A stretch of 64,000 bases of DNA from Climacium dendroides (lineage: Eukaryota > Streptophyta > Bryopsida > Hypnales > Climaciaceae). Under the pieces are notes generated by a model, which saw nothing but the letters and a program-made list of their open reading frames with translations, had not been told where the DNA came from and did not search any database. The first letter of the stretch is position 1. Each line of letters starts with the position of its first letter. The DNA lies in the NCBI GenBank assembly GCA_950106755.1, contig OX467088.1:30218401-30282400 (forward strand), read 5' to 3'. The position numbers and the translations under genes are program-made. Positions 47,170 to 59,077 of the stretch are shown here, piece by piece.

Positions 47170-47430
47170 GAAAATGAGGAAATGTGTGTTGGCCGTCCGC
47201 CAATATATCCGTCCACTCCCAGACCTAAAAGAGGCCCGGGACTGGACCTATCCCGGACCACACGGACGTGGCCTGAGCCGGCGGACGGGCGGACGGAGCT
47301 GCCCCGTCCGCCGTCGAAGCGGACGGCTGGCCCGGCCGTCTAGGTCCGCCCGGCGGACGGGTGGACAAAGCTGCCCCGTCCGCCCCGACTGCGTCCGACC
47401 GCCCCGTCCGCCCCATCCGCCTAGCCTGTC
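47170..47430. repeat. GC-rich GGACGG/CCGTCC array 3 (upstream of B1)
   Basis: Units occur in both orientations (GGCGGACGGGCGGACGG then CCCCGTCCGCCCC). AGCTGCCCCGTCCGCC occurs twice. Long ORFs through it are low-complexity and unlikely to be genes. From 47431 to 48250 there is no gene. Telomere-type CCCTAAA units lie at 47638-47668. At 48186-48230 is a relic of the 3' tail found after the 53.6-kb and 56.0-kb genes. Confidence 0.8.
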
Positions 47431-48258
47431 GCCTATTATTTCGAGGCGTCCAAATTTTTTCCAATTTGGCATGAAACCTAGGATTCTTCTAGTCCGCCTT
47501 TACTTACTGTCAATTTTTTTGGGTCAATTAAAGTTTCAGCATCCTATGCTTTTCTCATTAACCCAGAAAATAAGAAATAGACAAGTTATAATCAGATTTT
47601 AAATAATCATTTAGAGTTCTTTGAAGTTTACAGTGAGACCCTAAACCCTAGAACCCTAAAACCCTTAACTCTTAGTCTCCTACATTTCAGATTACGCCAT
47701 TGTTTTGAGCAAATTGTAAATTTGTAATATTCATTTGAAATTGTATGCATACAAATTTTAACTAGATATAAAGGATATTATTTTTTTATTTATTTTTTCA
47801 TCATGTAGGATATTTCAAAGGGAAAGAAAAAAACAAAAACATGATCAATATTAGTGATGAAGTGAAACGTTATAATTCCCAATTGACCAAATTGAGATGG
47901 TGCTACAATCACAACAATTACTTCAAGGGGTTTGGTTTTGGTTCTAGTTTTGAACCTCATGGACAATTTCCATTGACTTCAAGGTGTTTTGTACATATGG
48001 ACTTATAGAGAAGCCAAAAATGTATATAACTTATGCATGTCACACACTGCAACGCCATGTTTGTACTGTATTTTGTAATGCCCTTTTTTTATTAGGATTG
48101 TTTTAAAAGTAAGGGTATACAAAGAGTGTAAGACTTCACAACATTTCTGAAATTAGTAGAACTGTAAAATCCTTACTCATTGTGAAAAGCATTATAATCT
48201 TCTAATCCATAAAAGATATGTTTTTTTGTTTTTTGTTTTTGTTTTTGTTTTCTTTTGT

Positions 48259-48293
<35 letters not shown>
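48259..48293. repeat. (TA)n microsatellite
   Basis: About 17 TA units with one TG. A shorter (TA)n run lies at 52845-52861. Confidence 0.9.
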
Positions 48294-49078
48294 TTTTTTT
48301 CTTGGAAAATTTGCAACGTGAAGCAATAAAAAAATTTTAGTTTCTATTTGTATAATGCATAAGTTCTTCTTTTATCTAAGGCTGGGATTATACTGTGCCT
48401 AAGGCCGGATGAAAGTCCAGCCGGATTTGCCTTCGATCCATTCTTCAATCCGGCCCCAGTTTTTTCCATCCGGCCCTACTTAATCTAAAGTCTAAACCCC
48501 TTGGGCCGGATTTTCAATTCATGTGCTCTTCAATTTTATCAAGGCTCAATTAAAAAACGTCAATAAAAATATGCATGTTTATCTTTTATTTCTTTTTTAA
48601 TTAAAAACAAAGATTTTTTTCTTTTGTTTCATTTTTCTTTTTGTTTCTATTGTGGGAATCCGGAATCCAGAAACGGATCAATAATACAAGAAGTAGGTGC
48701 GAAAAATAGAAAAAAATAAATAAATTATAGTTAGAGTGTGATTTTTGGACCAGATAGCTTAAATTAGAAAATAAGCATTCCGGCACAACCCTAAACCGGA
48801 ACTTATCTGGATCCGGAATCCGGACTCATCCGGAACATAGGAACCTACCGTATAGGTCTCGTAGCTACGAAAGTAGGATACCGTTGATACAACGGACCTG
48901 TAGCCGTTGTCCTTAAGATCGTAGAAAGACGGTTTAGTACTTAAGTTGGCTTCCTAGGGTTTCCTCTTCACTTTTCTGTTCTGTGTTCCTGAGACTGTTT
49001 GTGTGAGTAGTTGAGAGAAAGAGTGGTGAGTTAGAGACTAAGGTAGCACTACTTTTCCCTCGTTCTCACTTAGATCTT
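48294..49078 (+). promoter_or_regulatory. 5' region of element A4
   Basis: Rich in CCGGAT/TCCGGA motifs, like the rest of A4. No TATA box or element end can be set with confidence. Confidence 0.3.
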
Positions 49079-51028
49079 ATGGCATCCGGACCAGTACGGA
49101 AGGTAGCGGTATCTGCTCGGGTTATCTCTCCGGCCATTCCGGATAGCCCGGAACTACACAAGTAGTTAGAGGAGGACTTAACTAAGTTAGGATGTGTCGG
49201 TCTACTACACCGACCATGGAACCTCAAGAGTGAAGAGATGATTCAAGAGCTACTTCACGGTGTTCCGAATCAGTATGAGCTCACTTTGAGAGGGCGGCCA
49301 ATCACTTGGACCGAGGACATCTAGGCGGACGTCTATCAGTTCCGGAAGAGTGGGAACGGTTTAGAATCGAGGACGGACCGTTTTGTAGCTGGGAAGTTCA
49401 CTGGGTCTACAAACCCTAAGGACGGGTTCGCTATCAGCGAGTGCAAGGACGAGAGACATAGGCGGATACTAGAATTTTTGATTCCGATCTTGTATCCGGA
49501 AAAGCCAACGCGGGTTACCATTACGGTGGCCAATACTATCTTTGGGGCTATGGAGAACCCGGTAGTACACTGGGGTAGGGTCATAGCCAAGATAGTGGCT
49601 AAATTAGCGGATGACGTGACCCGAGCAAAGGCGAGTCCAGTTAGCACCTATTTGTTTCATCTGTACCATCAACAGGAACTTTTGAGTGCGGCAGAAGTAA
49701 TTCAATATGACACCGGAAAGACACTCCTGTCATACGGACTTTCCGGGGAGGAAGCGGAAGATCCGGTCGAGTCTGATCCGGAGGAACTTCCCGAGGAACA
49801 TCTGACCGATCTGAGGACCAAAAAGAGGAAGTCAACCAATCCGGGGTCGAGAATCAAGCCACCGACGATGGAGAGGGGGGAATCCAGCAAAGGACCTGAA
49901 ATGGAAACACAATCCGCATTTTTCAATGCGGGGCTCGAGTGGATACGTGAAGTCAAGGTACTTCACGATGGGTTGTCAGATTTGGTGATAGATACCGCAG
50001 AAGTGTTGAAGGTGGATCCGGATCAGATCGTGGAAGCTGTCAAGCGACTGCTCAAGCCGGAGGATCTGAAGAGGAGGGAGGATCGGATCTAGGAGTTGGA
50101 GGCGGAACGGAACCTACTCCAGACCCGGGTGAATTGGACAGAAGGGAAAATGGTGGCTGCGAAAGAGAAAGAAAAAGAGGCTCTCGCTTTGGTCAAGAAT
50201 CTAATCGGAGCAGTCAACATCAAAGCTGACATCATCACGAAAGCTGCCTTGTTTGACTTGAAGATGATATCGGAAGGCCACATTACCGGAACCAAGGTAG
50301 TTACCATCCTCGTAGACTTCACCGCGAGAATAGAGTGAGTTTTTAAGGAGATCCAGAAGTTACCGGCGGCCATCGACCCAAACCATGCGATGGATTTCTC
50401 CACCTTTCCGGAACTTCCTTTTGTCGCAGGTACCCCAGGGAAGCCAGTGGCAGATCAGGCAACCCGGATGGAGGGTCTGAGGGGGATACTCACACCAGCC
50501 GAGCCTTCCACCAGTAAGATACGGATGACGGAGTTGAATCTGAGGCCAGCCTCGGAACCGGAACTTGAGTCTAGCGCGAAAATGGTTCCGGTGCCATCTA
50601 AGTTCTCAACTCCGGAAGTTTCCAAGGCACAAACAATGCCGAATTTGATGACCGGATCATTCAAGGTTCCGGGACAGCAAGTTAGAGGAGATCTCATCAA
50701 CCGGATCGGGGGGATGACCAATTCGGCTCGGACTAATCCGAAAGGATTTGTACACATGTAAGAGGCCACGCTAGAGAAAGGAAGCGAACCCGCAACATTG
50801 GAGGATACAACACCAGAGAAGGAGAAGGAAGTTTAAGTCATTGAAGATTCGGACGAGGAGAGTGCCCACTCCACTTCCGGAACCAAAGGCGATAGCGATC
50901 CGTCTCCCGCAACGCGCCATATCCAGACTCGGGCCACAACAAAAACTACGCCAGCAAAGAATACGAAGGGGACGCCTACCAGCCAAGCGGGGAGCCGTTC
51001 AAAGAAAGGACGGAAGCCAAGACATTAG
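49079..51028 (+). pseudogene. A4 ORF: full-length plant transposon protein, one frame with six stop codons
   Basis: A single frame of 650 codons, with no frameshift, runs from ATG 49079 to TAG 51026. Internal stops are TAG 49163, TAG 49322, TAG 50090, TGA 50336, TAA 50759 and TAA 50834. Copy A2 has Gln at the first (KQLEEDL) and Trp at the second (DIW), so these arose from CAG and TGG. Order: core domain (KPTRVTITVANTIFGAM, SPVSTYLFHLYHQQE), acidic linker, coiled coil, helical block (ADIITKAALFDLKM), disordered Pro/Ser/Lys tail. It is the best guide to the intact family architecture. The ORF is followed by a 1.2-kb non-coding 3' region. Confidence 0.8.
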
Positions 51029-52212
51029 GGTTGGTAGGAGAAGAAGTATAAGATCCGGAATGGGGTTCCGAGCTTGGATCCGGTTTCCGGAATTTTAGGC
51101 AGATAGTAAGGAAATCCGGTTATCTCGGACGGCAATTAGCAATCTTTCCGGATATTTCAGGAGGTTCAGGGATTGGTGGCTTAGATTTCCGGGTTTCCTT
51201 TTTAGGCTTTTAGGAGTTGACTTCGGGTTTTTTGTGTTAGTATTTTAAGGGCAGGCAAGTTAGTGTCTGCCATTCCATTCCATCCTACTCCACTGCATTT
51301 TAGTGCTTTCACGTATGTATTACAATTTTCTTTTTTTAATTTAAGCCAGCCAGAATACCTTTAGCTGCACTTTTGTTTAAACAAGGTCTTTTTGGCTGAG
51401 TGTATGCATGGGTGTGTGATTTGGTACTGGAGAAAGAGAAGGGAGGGAGAGAAGGAATCCGGATCTTGAGCTACGAATCATCTAGGGGTGGAGCTAGTGA
51501 GAAGGAATGCAAAGCTGAGTAAGGGAGTGTAAGTGTGACGTGCTTTTAATTTGCCGGAACGGCAATCCGGATTAGACGGTAGAGGTCCCTACGAGTCCGG
51601 AACCAGGAGGGTTCTGTGCGGAGTTAAGCAACCGCCAAAGGAAAGGATCTCCCGCTACTTCGGAAAGTCTGCCAACCTCCCCCTTGGTAAATTGTCTTCT
51701 CCTTGAGATTATATTCTTTTGGGTCTATAAGTTCTGATCTTTCGTTGTAGTAAGAGAGGTGTGAAAAGTTCTCTGTGTGACCTGATTCCGGATCGGCCAA
51801 TCCGGAAACTGTAAGAGAATACTCCTCCCTCCTCCTACAACTGTGTTGTCTTGGGTGTGTTGTTTAGTAGATGTAGAGTATAGAGAGGATAATTGTACAA
51901 GTGGTGAGTCCCCACCCCTTTCTAGATCAAGGGCGGACCCTCTGAGGGTAAAACAGAGGCAACAAAAACCAGTGACAGAAGAGAGACGGAACTCAGATCC
52001 GGGTGTGTCCAGATCCGGAACGGAATTCGGAATGTACTAAGTTTCCGAAACGAGATAGGGTAAGTGAAAGAAAAAGGATTAAGTGAGTAGTCACGATCCG
52101 GATACTTCTAACTCAATCGATATCTTACTAGAAGTTCCCTGGAACGATAATTCGTGTCATCTTGCAACCATTTGTCGTTGTAAGGATACTTACGGCTAAC
52201 TGCGCGTACGAC
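51029..52212 (+). mobile_element. 3' non-coding region of element A4
   Basis: Contains TTGTAGTAAGAGAGG...TGTGTGACCTG and, near the end, GGAACGATAATTCGTGTCATC, both shared with A1 and A2. It ends GCGCGTACGACA, similar to the A2 terminus, so the element boundary is probably 52212. From 52213 to 53149 the DNA is AT-rich with no gene. Confidence 0.6.
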
Positions 52213-53149
52213 ATCTATACATTTTATTTCTAAAATACAAAAAGAAGTTTATTTATTGATTACTTCAAAATAAAATAAAAATTTAATATTTTGGTTTTCT
52301 TCTTATACAGAATATGCATTTGTAATCAACATGTTTAATGCTAAAACATAGGTACTTTATTGTAGTCACTTAGATGATTTTCCTTTAAAATTAAATAAAG
52401 TAAATCGATAAGGGAGGTGCTCTAAGAACACCCGTGCTCTAAGAGTGATCATGACGGAGAGGTACATTTTGCTTTAGTGAATGTACTAGCACATTTTAGG
52501 ACATGGTCACTTTTAATGACCGTTGCCTTTCAACTTATTCGCCCTCCATAACTAATTACAGAATGATTTAAAAAATATGAAGGAAATCAAGTTACCAAAA
52601 AAATATGAGGATGAAGGGCCTAACGTGCATTTCAAAATCTACTCTACAATTTTTTAAATGAATCTTTAATGTGGTTTTTTCTCCAAGAGTTAGTGCATTT
52701 GAGGCTCATTTCCAAAAAGCCCTCAACACTATGAAAGTCAAGTTTGTGATGGAAACTCTTGTACAAAATCTTGAATAAGAAAATCATAATCAATCATTTT
52801 GAAAATTGGATTTTTGATGCTAAAGTTAGATTTAAAATAAACTTATATATATATATATATAAAATACTAAGAATAGCAACTTGGTTAAGTATTATTAGAC
52901 TTAGAATCTCTATTCTCATAGATAATTTTCTTTCTATTTAGTATTTAGGAAGCTTTAATTCATTTAATTAAGATTTGTTATGAGATTTCAATTTGTTTTC
53001 ATCAATTTTTTTTGAGATTTCAACTTATGTCCTGTTAAAAATTCTGAAAATTTCACTACATGCCATATTTATTTTATTTTATAATTAATTTTTAACGAAT
53101 CTGACTCGAGCATAGGGTATTCCAAGTGATGAACTTCAATGTGTATAAG

Positions 53150-53470
53150 AACGGCCCGTTCGTCGTCCGCTCGTCCGCCGTCCACCTATCCGCTCGTCCG
53201 CCGTCCGTTGTTCGTCCTCCCGTCCGCTATCCGTCCGACAGTCCGCCGCCCGCTGTCCGTCCGCTGCGCGGTCAGAGCGTCCGTCCGCGGGCTCCGTCCG
53301 ATGCAGTCATCCGCAGTCCGTCGAGGCCGTGCGATTGGACGCGCCGGGGCATATTGCCCGTCCGATCTGGCGGTCGGCCCGTTCGCCCGTCGGATTTGGG
53401 CAGTGATGTCAGTATCGGCGGACGGTATAAAGAGGGGCCCGGACGGCCCATTTCGCGTAGTTGTTTTCCT
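53150..53470. repeat. CCGTCC array 4, upstream of the 53.6-kb gene
   Basis: GTCCGTCCGCC-type units crowd 320 bp, with C-rich orientation on the sense strand. The end of the array runs directly into a TATA box (53426-53431). Confidence 0.88.
53426..53431 (+). promoter_or_regulatory. TATA box at the edge of array 4
   Basis: GGACGGTATAAAGAGG: a canonical TATAAA embedded in the array edge, 222 bp before the ATG at 53648. Confidence 0.65.
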
Positions 53471-53647
53471 TGCGGAGTGGGCAGATCCAGCGCCAATTGG
53501 TATCTGTAAGCCCCTTCCGACTTGGAGCGTGAACAACTGTGAATGAATTAACTTAATTTTTTGTAATCTCTTCATCACCTTCTCAATTATAGAAATTGTA
53601 AACTTCTCACTTAAACATTGCATTCGGTGCGGAAAAGAAGGATTACC

Positions 53648-54754
53648 ATGGCTCCAAAAGGATTTCCCAATCCGCTGAAGAAGAGTACAAAGGGAAAATC
53701 ACAAGACATGGATTGGGACGCCTACTTCAACCACTTTTGTGTGGCTGAAGAGGGATGGCAATACGAGCCCAAAGCAGTATGGACTTGCACAACATGCCGA
53801 GAGTATGTGAAAATGTCACACATTGCAAAACTCTGGCCAGCAAATAACACGGTTGTATTAGAGAGACAAGTGAGACGGTGGGAAGGTCCCATGAACACTT
53901 ACAAAAGTGAACATTTCAAGCAGAGATACGAGGAGAATTGGGCATCTTGTAGTCTAGGTGCTTCCAAACCAAATATCATGAACTATTCCACCATGGCAAT
54001 GATTTGGGCGGAGATTGTACTCCAGAAAGATGTGGATTGGCGTACGGTGCCTGCAAAGGACAAGAAGACCAAATTGAGCTGTGACAAAGCGGTGATAGAC
54101 ACCAATTGGGTTGGCCCAAGCGATTGCATGCCGGAGTGGTCTAATCGGGGTCAATTTGGATTTCCTCCGGAACCATTGCCAGATGCAGAGGACAATGATG
54201 ATGATGACGAAGAAGATTTACCACCTCCACCTCTACTTCCACAAAGGCACGTACGTCGAGAAGAGCGCGAAGACTTGGACTTCCAAAATCAATTGCGAGA
54301 GGCAACAAGAAATAGTATTTTGGATCAAAGTCACCCGCATCAACAACGGTCACCACCTCGTCATGATTGTGATGTGCGTTGCCCGCAATATAGAGGAAGA
54401 AGTTTGCATTTTAGCCCTGGCCCCCACGATGACTTCCAAAACATACGAGGAAGCCATGGAAGCACAAGGTTCACAGACTACGGTGGATCTCAATATGGTG
54501 GGTCGCAATTCTATCCGGGGACAGGAGGGCCGGACTCATATGGGCCTCGTGGAAGCTCATACTACACCGGCTCAAGCGAATGAGGGACAAGAGGGTCCGA
54601 GGCAAATGCATCACCTCCTCCACCTCCACCATTTGGGGGTCCATACTTCTCCGATTACGGACAAGGAGGAGGGTCTGGCGGATATGGGCGATGTGGTGGC
54701 TTCGGTCCCACACCCGAAGGTCGAAATGACGATAGTAGTTCGGATTCAGAATAG
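53648..54754 (+). pseudogene. LWP-domain, Gly/Tyr-rich protein (one internal TGA)
   Basis: The start ACCATGG at 53648 has good context, better than the upstream ATG at 53618. Residues 1-140 share the B1 N-terminal block: REYVKMSHIAKLWP and NYSTMAMIWAEIVLQKDVDW. The C-terminal half is disordered, with acidic, Arg-rich and Gly/Ser/Tyr-rich sections like an RNA-binding or condensate-forming tail. TGA at 54581-54583 breaks the frame, which then continues to TAG at 54752-54754 with the same composition (SPPPPPPFGG, GQGGGSGGYGRCGGFG). A CGA-to-TGA change is the simplest explanation. If the TGA is real the product is 311 residues. Confidence 0.65.
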
Positions 54755-54984
54755 AATATAATCTAGTTTAACTATTTAAGGGTAGAGTAGAAGATGTCTT
54801 TTGACTTATTCGGAGGTTATGGATTTACTATTATTGTTTAAATGTATTTTGGTGACCACTTTTGTGACCATTAGTGGTCAATGATGTCACTATTTAAAAC
54901 TTTGAACATGCACATCTATTGAATATGTTTAGTTGTAGTATCAAAAATCTCTTCTTGGAAATGCTTAACAGTGTTTTTTCTTTT

Positions 54985-55500
54985 TTAGATTTAGTGCAAG
55001 GGTACCGAATGCAATGTTGACTTTCTGTATTCTTTACCTACTCTTGGAAGTTGGAAATGAGATTGAAATGCAATTAGTTCTGGAGAATAAATTAGAATCC
55101 AAATTCATTTGGAAGAATTGTATAATAGTATTGTGGATTTTGATTAGCCCTAATGTAATTGAGCTTATACACATTAAGCCTTCCAATTTTTTGTGTCACG
55201 AAGTTCATAGGTTTGACTTGCAAGAAATATTTGAACTCTTTTTTGCAATTTGAACACCCTCATAGGTAAACATTATAATTTTTAACTCCATAAGGGATAT
55301 TGTTGTGCTTTCTTTTTTTCCATAATGTCTAGCATGTCTAGTTTGAATTTTTATGGTTAAAAACTCGAAATTCCAAGAAAATGATAAATGTAATGAACAT
55401 ATTGACATTTCTTTAGAAGTAAAAATTTCAAGAAATTGAAGGAAGTTGAGAAGAAGCCTTGGGTCTATTTTTTTAATTACTAGGCATTCAAATGCCCAAA
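54985..55500 (+). repeat. Shared 3' tail, copy 1
   Basis: GCAAGGGTACC(G/T), GGAAATGAG, ATATTGTTGTGCTT and GTCTAGTTTGAATTT are found here and in the same order at 58220-58780, downstream of the kinase-like gene. Copy 1 lies about 230 bp after the 53.6-kb gene. Confidence 0.75.
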
Positions 55501-55614
55501 TGCCCATATCCTCCCAAACAAGAAGACCTACATGAAGCTTATTGAATGAAAAGGGGGAAAAATCACCTTAAAAATGAGATGGTAGAAATGAAGCGGACGA
55601 TCTAAAAATCGCCC

Positions 55615-55855
55615 CCTCTGGCCCGTCCGATCACGCAGACTGTCCGTCCGCCCGATCGGACGGGCTAGAGGGGGCGCACGGCCACCCCATCCGCCCGATC
55701 GGACGGCCTCTGTTCGACCATGCGGACCGGACGAGGCATCCGCCAACCTTAGACCGTCCAATCGGACGGCTAGTCCGTCCGCCCGATCGGACGGCCTCCG
55801 TCCGCTGTAGGACTGGAATGAGGCTGTCCGCCTCATATAACACAAGCGGACGGAC
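55615..55855. repeat. GGACGG/CCGTCC array 5 with CCGATCGG palindromes
   Basis: GTCCGCCCGATCGGACGG-type palindromic units recur at least four times; the centre CCGATCGG is self-complementary. A TATAA box lies at its end (55836-55840). Confidence 0.88.
55836..55840 (+). promoter_or_regulatory. TATA box at the edge of array 5
   Basis: CCTCATATAACAC sits inside the last array units, 190 bp before the ATG at 56026, the same arrangement as at 53.4 kb. Confidence 0.55.
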
Positions 55856-56025
55856 CATCCACTCTCACTTTTGCCTTCCTCCTTGCATGCAAGAGAGAGC
55901 GGAGAGCTGGTGGTTTGACCTCCAATGGCTCCTTTCTTTGGGTGGGTAAGAGTCTAATATTTGGGGTAACTCTTGCCAAATTTTTTATAAAACTTTGACG
56001 TTCATCATTCTACCGAGTTATCAAC

Positions 56026-57513
56026 ATGCCGAGGGCGAAGAAGGCTTCCAAGGAGCCGAAGGGAAAAGAAGAAGCCCCCTCTATTCAGTGGACAAGGGAG
56101 AATCCCACGGAGAGTTGCAAAGCATTCTTAATCAAATTGATTATGAAGTTTTATGAGACAGAGGCTACAGTGTCTCTTGACACTAAATATGTGCGATATG
56201 AAGAGGACTGCATCAAAAAATTCTTCGTGGATATGAGGCAGAGGATGTTGGACGCCTTGCACGTACCGTAGTGGATTGATGAAACGGAGAAGAAGAATTT
56301 CCCCAAATTTCTTGACAGCAAGGTGCATGATGCATTATGGAATGCTTCAGTCATTTTGGATAAATATTGGAGGAAGAAACGCGAAAATGATGAAGCCTTT
56401 GAGCATGTCATTATGAAAGCGGATTTATTCACCAAAAGGTGCCAACCATTTAAGAGGAGGCAGAATAGAGTAGGGTCAATTGGTTGGTGGACGAGCAAGC
56501 CTGGAATGGACCAAGCACAAAATACACGTCGCCTTCTAATAGCCCTTCCGGAAACGGCCACGGTGATTCCCGTAAATAACAAAATCATGCGGGGTGGCTA
56601 TGCTACAATTCGGAGAGTGCGAATAGAAGGATGTGCGGAGATTCATCCATCATGGGAGTTTGCAGCAAAGATGTCTCTCCAAGAAGGTGAACGACATGCT
56701 TTTGCAAAGATGGAACACAATACTGAGACTATGGCAGTAAGGATTCCGCATGCTGGAGTGGTACGTTTTTTTGCAGTGCATTCCAAAAAGAATGAAGGAT
56801 ACTCATTCTGGTGGAACGGCGGTACATTGCGTGAAATGATGCGTCGGGATGACGACTATCCAGACAACATAGCCCTTCGAGTGCTGTATGAGCCGCATAT
56901 AACAGAAGAAGAAATCATTGCTGCTAAAAATCTGAAGCGATTTAGAGCCAAACACGTGGAGCTTGCATGGGCATTACTGCACATCATGAATGCGGTGCAC
57001 ACTGCTGGACATCTCCACAACGACATTTCTCCGGACAACATCATGTTTCATTTTCTTGAAGATGAGTCCCAGGTTTACATTGGAGTTTGTGATTGGAGGA
57101 TGACTACAGTGTTGAGCGAGCCCATGAAGTCGTTGTATACATTCACATCAACAGCTGAAAAGGACGAAGCTATAAAGAGGAGGTGGTGGGTGGATCCCAG
57201 TATTACTTATGTACACGGAAGAGATGCGGATGTGCAAAACATCCCTTCTCTTTCCATGCAATCCGAGCAATATGCTGTTGCTAAATTAGCTGAACGGATC
57301 AGTAGGCAGTGCATGTCGGAGGCGTATCACAAGTTGCAGCGTGAATCAAGTAGCTCACATGTCAAGTACCTCCATCCACAATTTGCACAGGTGTTTGATA
57401 CTTACTTGAAGCGCGTTCAGAACAAAGAGAGTACTTTGGCACAAGTCATCTTTCGTTTTAGTACTTCATTCAACTGGCCTATTCCGGATGAACACTTCCG
57501 TGGTTCATATTGA
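56026..57513 (+). pseudogene. Protein-kinase-like protein, one internal TAG, divergent active site
   Basis: One frame of 495 residues, broken only by TAG at 56269 (codon 82). Residues 1-20 are Lys-rich. Kinase features: Gly-loop-like GGYATIRRV at about 190-198; AAK at 213-215 as the ATP-binding Lys; HNDISPDN at about 331-338 in place of the HRDxxxxN loop; CDW at 355-357 in place of DFG. Asp and Asn of the catalytic loop are kept, but Arg of HRD and Phe-Gly of DFG are changed, so it may be weakly active or a pseudokinase. A second in-frame ATG (56323) could start a 396-residue protein with all kinase motifs, avoiding the stop. Confidence 0.7.
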
Positions 57514-58219
57514 AGTTCAAGAATAGTTCATATAAGTATATAGGCTAGTAGTATGCATAGATGCCAAGTAATATGTATGCGAATTACATAGTTGCATAGC
57601 ATATGTGCACCATTTTGATTTTTTAAGACCAATGAATGCCAATGTAGTTGGACTTTTATGTGCCTTTGTAATTGACGAGGATATTTTAATTGATAATGAT
57701 TTTTAAAGTGTGTGAATTGTCCCTATCTTTTGTCATTATTGGTTTGCAATTTTGCATAGAAAAGTCTAAAACCCTGCAATTACGGAATTGTGATTTTTTA
57801 AGTTGGTATTTGCAAGATTGGGAAGTTTTTGTTTTAAATTGTATGGTCTTCCAATTCTTCAATTTGCCATGTATGGTTGAAGATATTCAATTGGACAATG
57901 TATTATGTGTAATTGTAAATTGTCTTCTAGATTCTAGAAGTATGGTTTTTTGTTTGGTATCAATGGTGTCTTGTTAATTTTTTGAATGCAACGGGTTTGT
58001 CGGCTTCATTAAGATGTTAAAAAAAAATAGTAATTACCCCCTAAATGCTTGAGGTACCAAAATATTAAATATGGTGTTTGCAAAACTTAGAAGTTCAGTA
58101 AAACCTAACTATTTTTCATCATTTTAGTGAGGTAATAATTTTGGGAAATTCTTTTTGAAGTCTACTTTTGGCTCCAGAAGTCCGATCTTGCAATTAAAGG
58201 ACAATGATTTTTCTGAAAG

Positions 58220-58780
58220 AGATATTATGCAAGGGTACCTTATGCAATCTTGACTTTTCTTTTGTATTAAGAGCTTTTGGAAATGAGTCTCAAATACAGT
58301 AGATCTTGGAGGAAAATTCATATTGGAAATTCATATTAAAAAATTATAGAGTAAATTTTACAAAGCTGTAAATTGATTGGGCAAGTTTGGCCCATTAACC
58401 TCATATTCTTTGGATCCCCAACATTTTAGATTTGCCTTGCCAAAACGGCTTCAACTTTTTTTTGCGATTTTAACAACATCATTGTCAAATGTTATAATCT
58501 TTCACTCTACAAGTGATATTGTTGTGCTTCCTTTTCCTATGCAATCTCTAACAAGTCTAGTTTGAATTTGTATGGTTACAATTCCCAAAAAATTGATACA
58601 TCTTACCAAAATGTGGCTCTTTGTTCAATTTAGAGCAAATTAAAGGAAGTTTAAATTTGAAAATAAGGCTTCGGCATGTAGGGATTACAACATCCTATGG
58701 TTATTTGGATGATTGAATTTGTTTGAACCATCAACCATTGTTTTCTTGGGCCAATTGAAGGCCCAAATGCCTAAAAAAAA
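58220..58780 (+). repeat. Shared 3' tail, copy 2
   Basis: Matches copy 1 (54985-55500) in the same orientation, diverged by indels. It is 700 bp past the kinase-like gene. The interval 57514-58219 is AT-rich without a gene, and 58781-59077 likewise. Confidence 0.75.
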
Positions 58781-59077
58781 ATGGACTGCACCAAATCTAT
58801 AGGTTAAATTTGAAGAAAAAATGGATGATAATGCCAAATTGCTCGAATTTGAAAGAAAAAAAATTGGATGAAATTGCGCACATCAAATGTAACTCATCTA
58901 AATATGTCGATGAAAAGATAATTCTATCCAAAATATAAATGAATACTAAAAAATTTAGTAACATTATTTTGTCATATATTGCCACTTTAGCAATTCTCCA
59001 AAAATTGGAAAAAAAACCATGGTTTCATCCCTACTCCGAAGTTTACCCCATTTTCCGCCAGATGCCTCGATCGAATG

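Noticed and set aside
47168..47602. Long ORFs through the GC-rich arrays (also 38.2-38.7, 42.5-42.9, 53.1-53.6, 55.5-55.9 and 59.0-59.3 kb) as genes
   Set aside because: Products are low-complexity Arg/Pro/Gly repeats open on several frames at once, which is expected from GGACGG repeats lacking stops.
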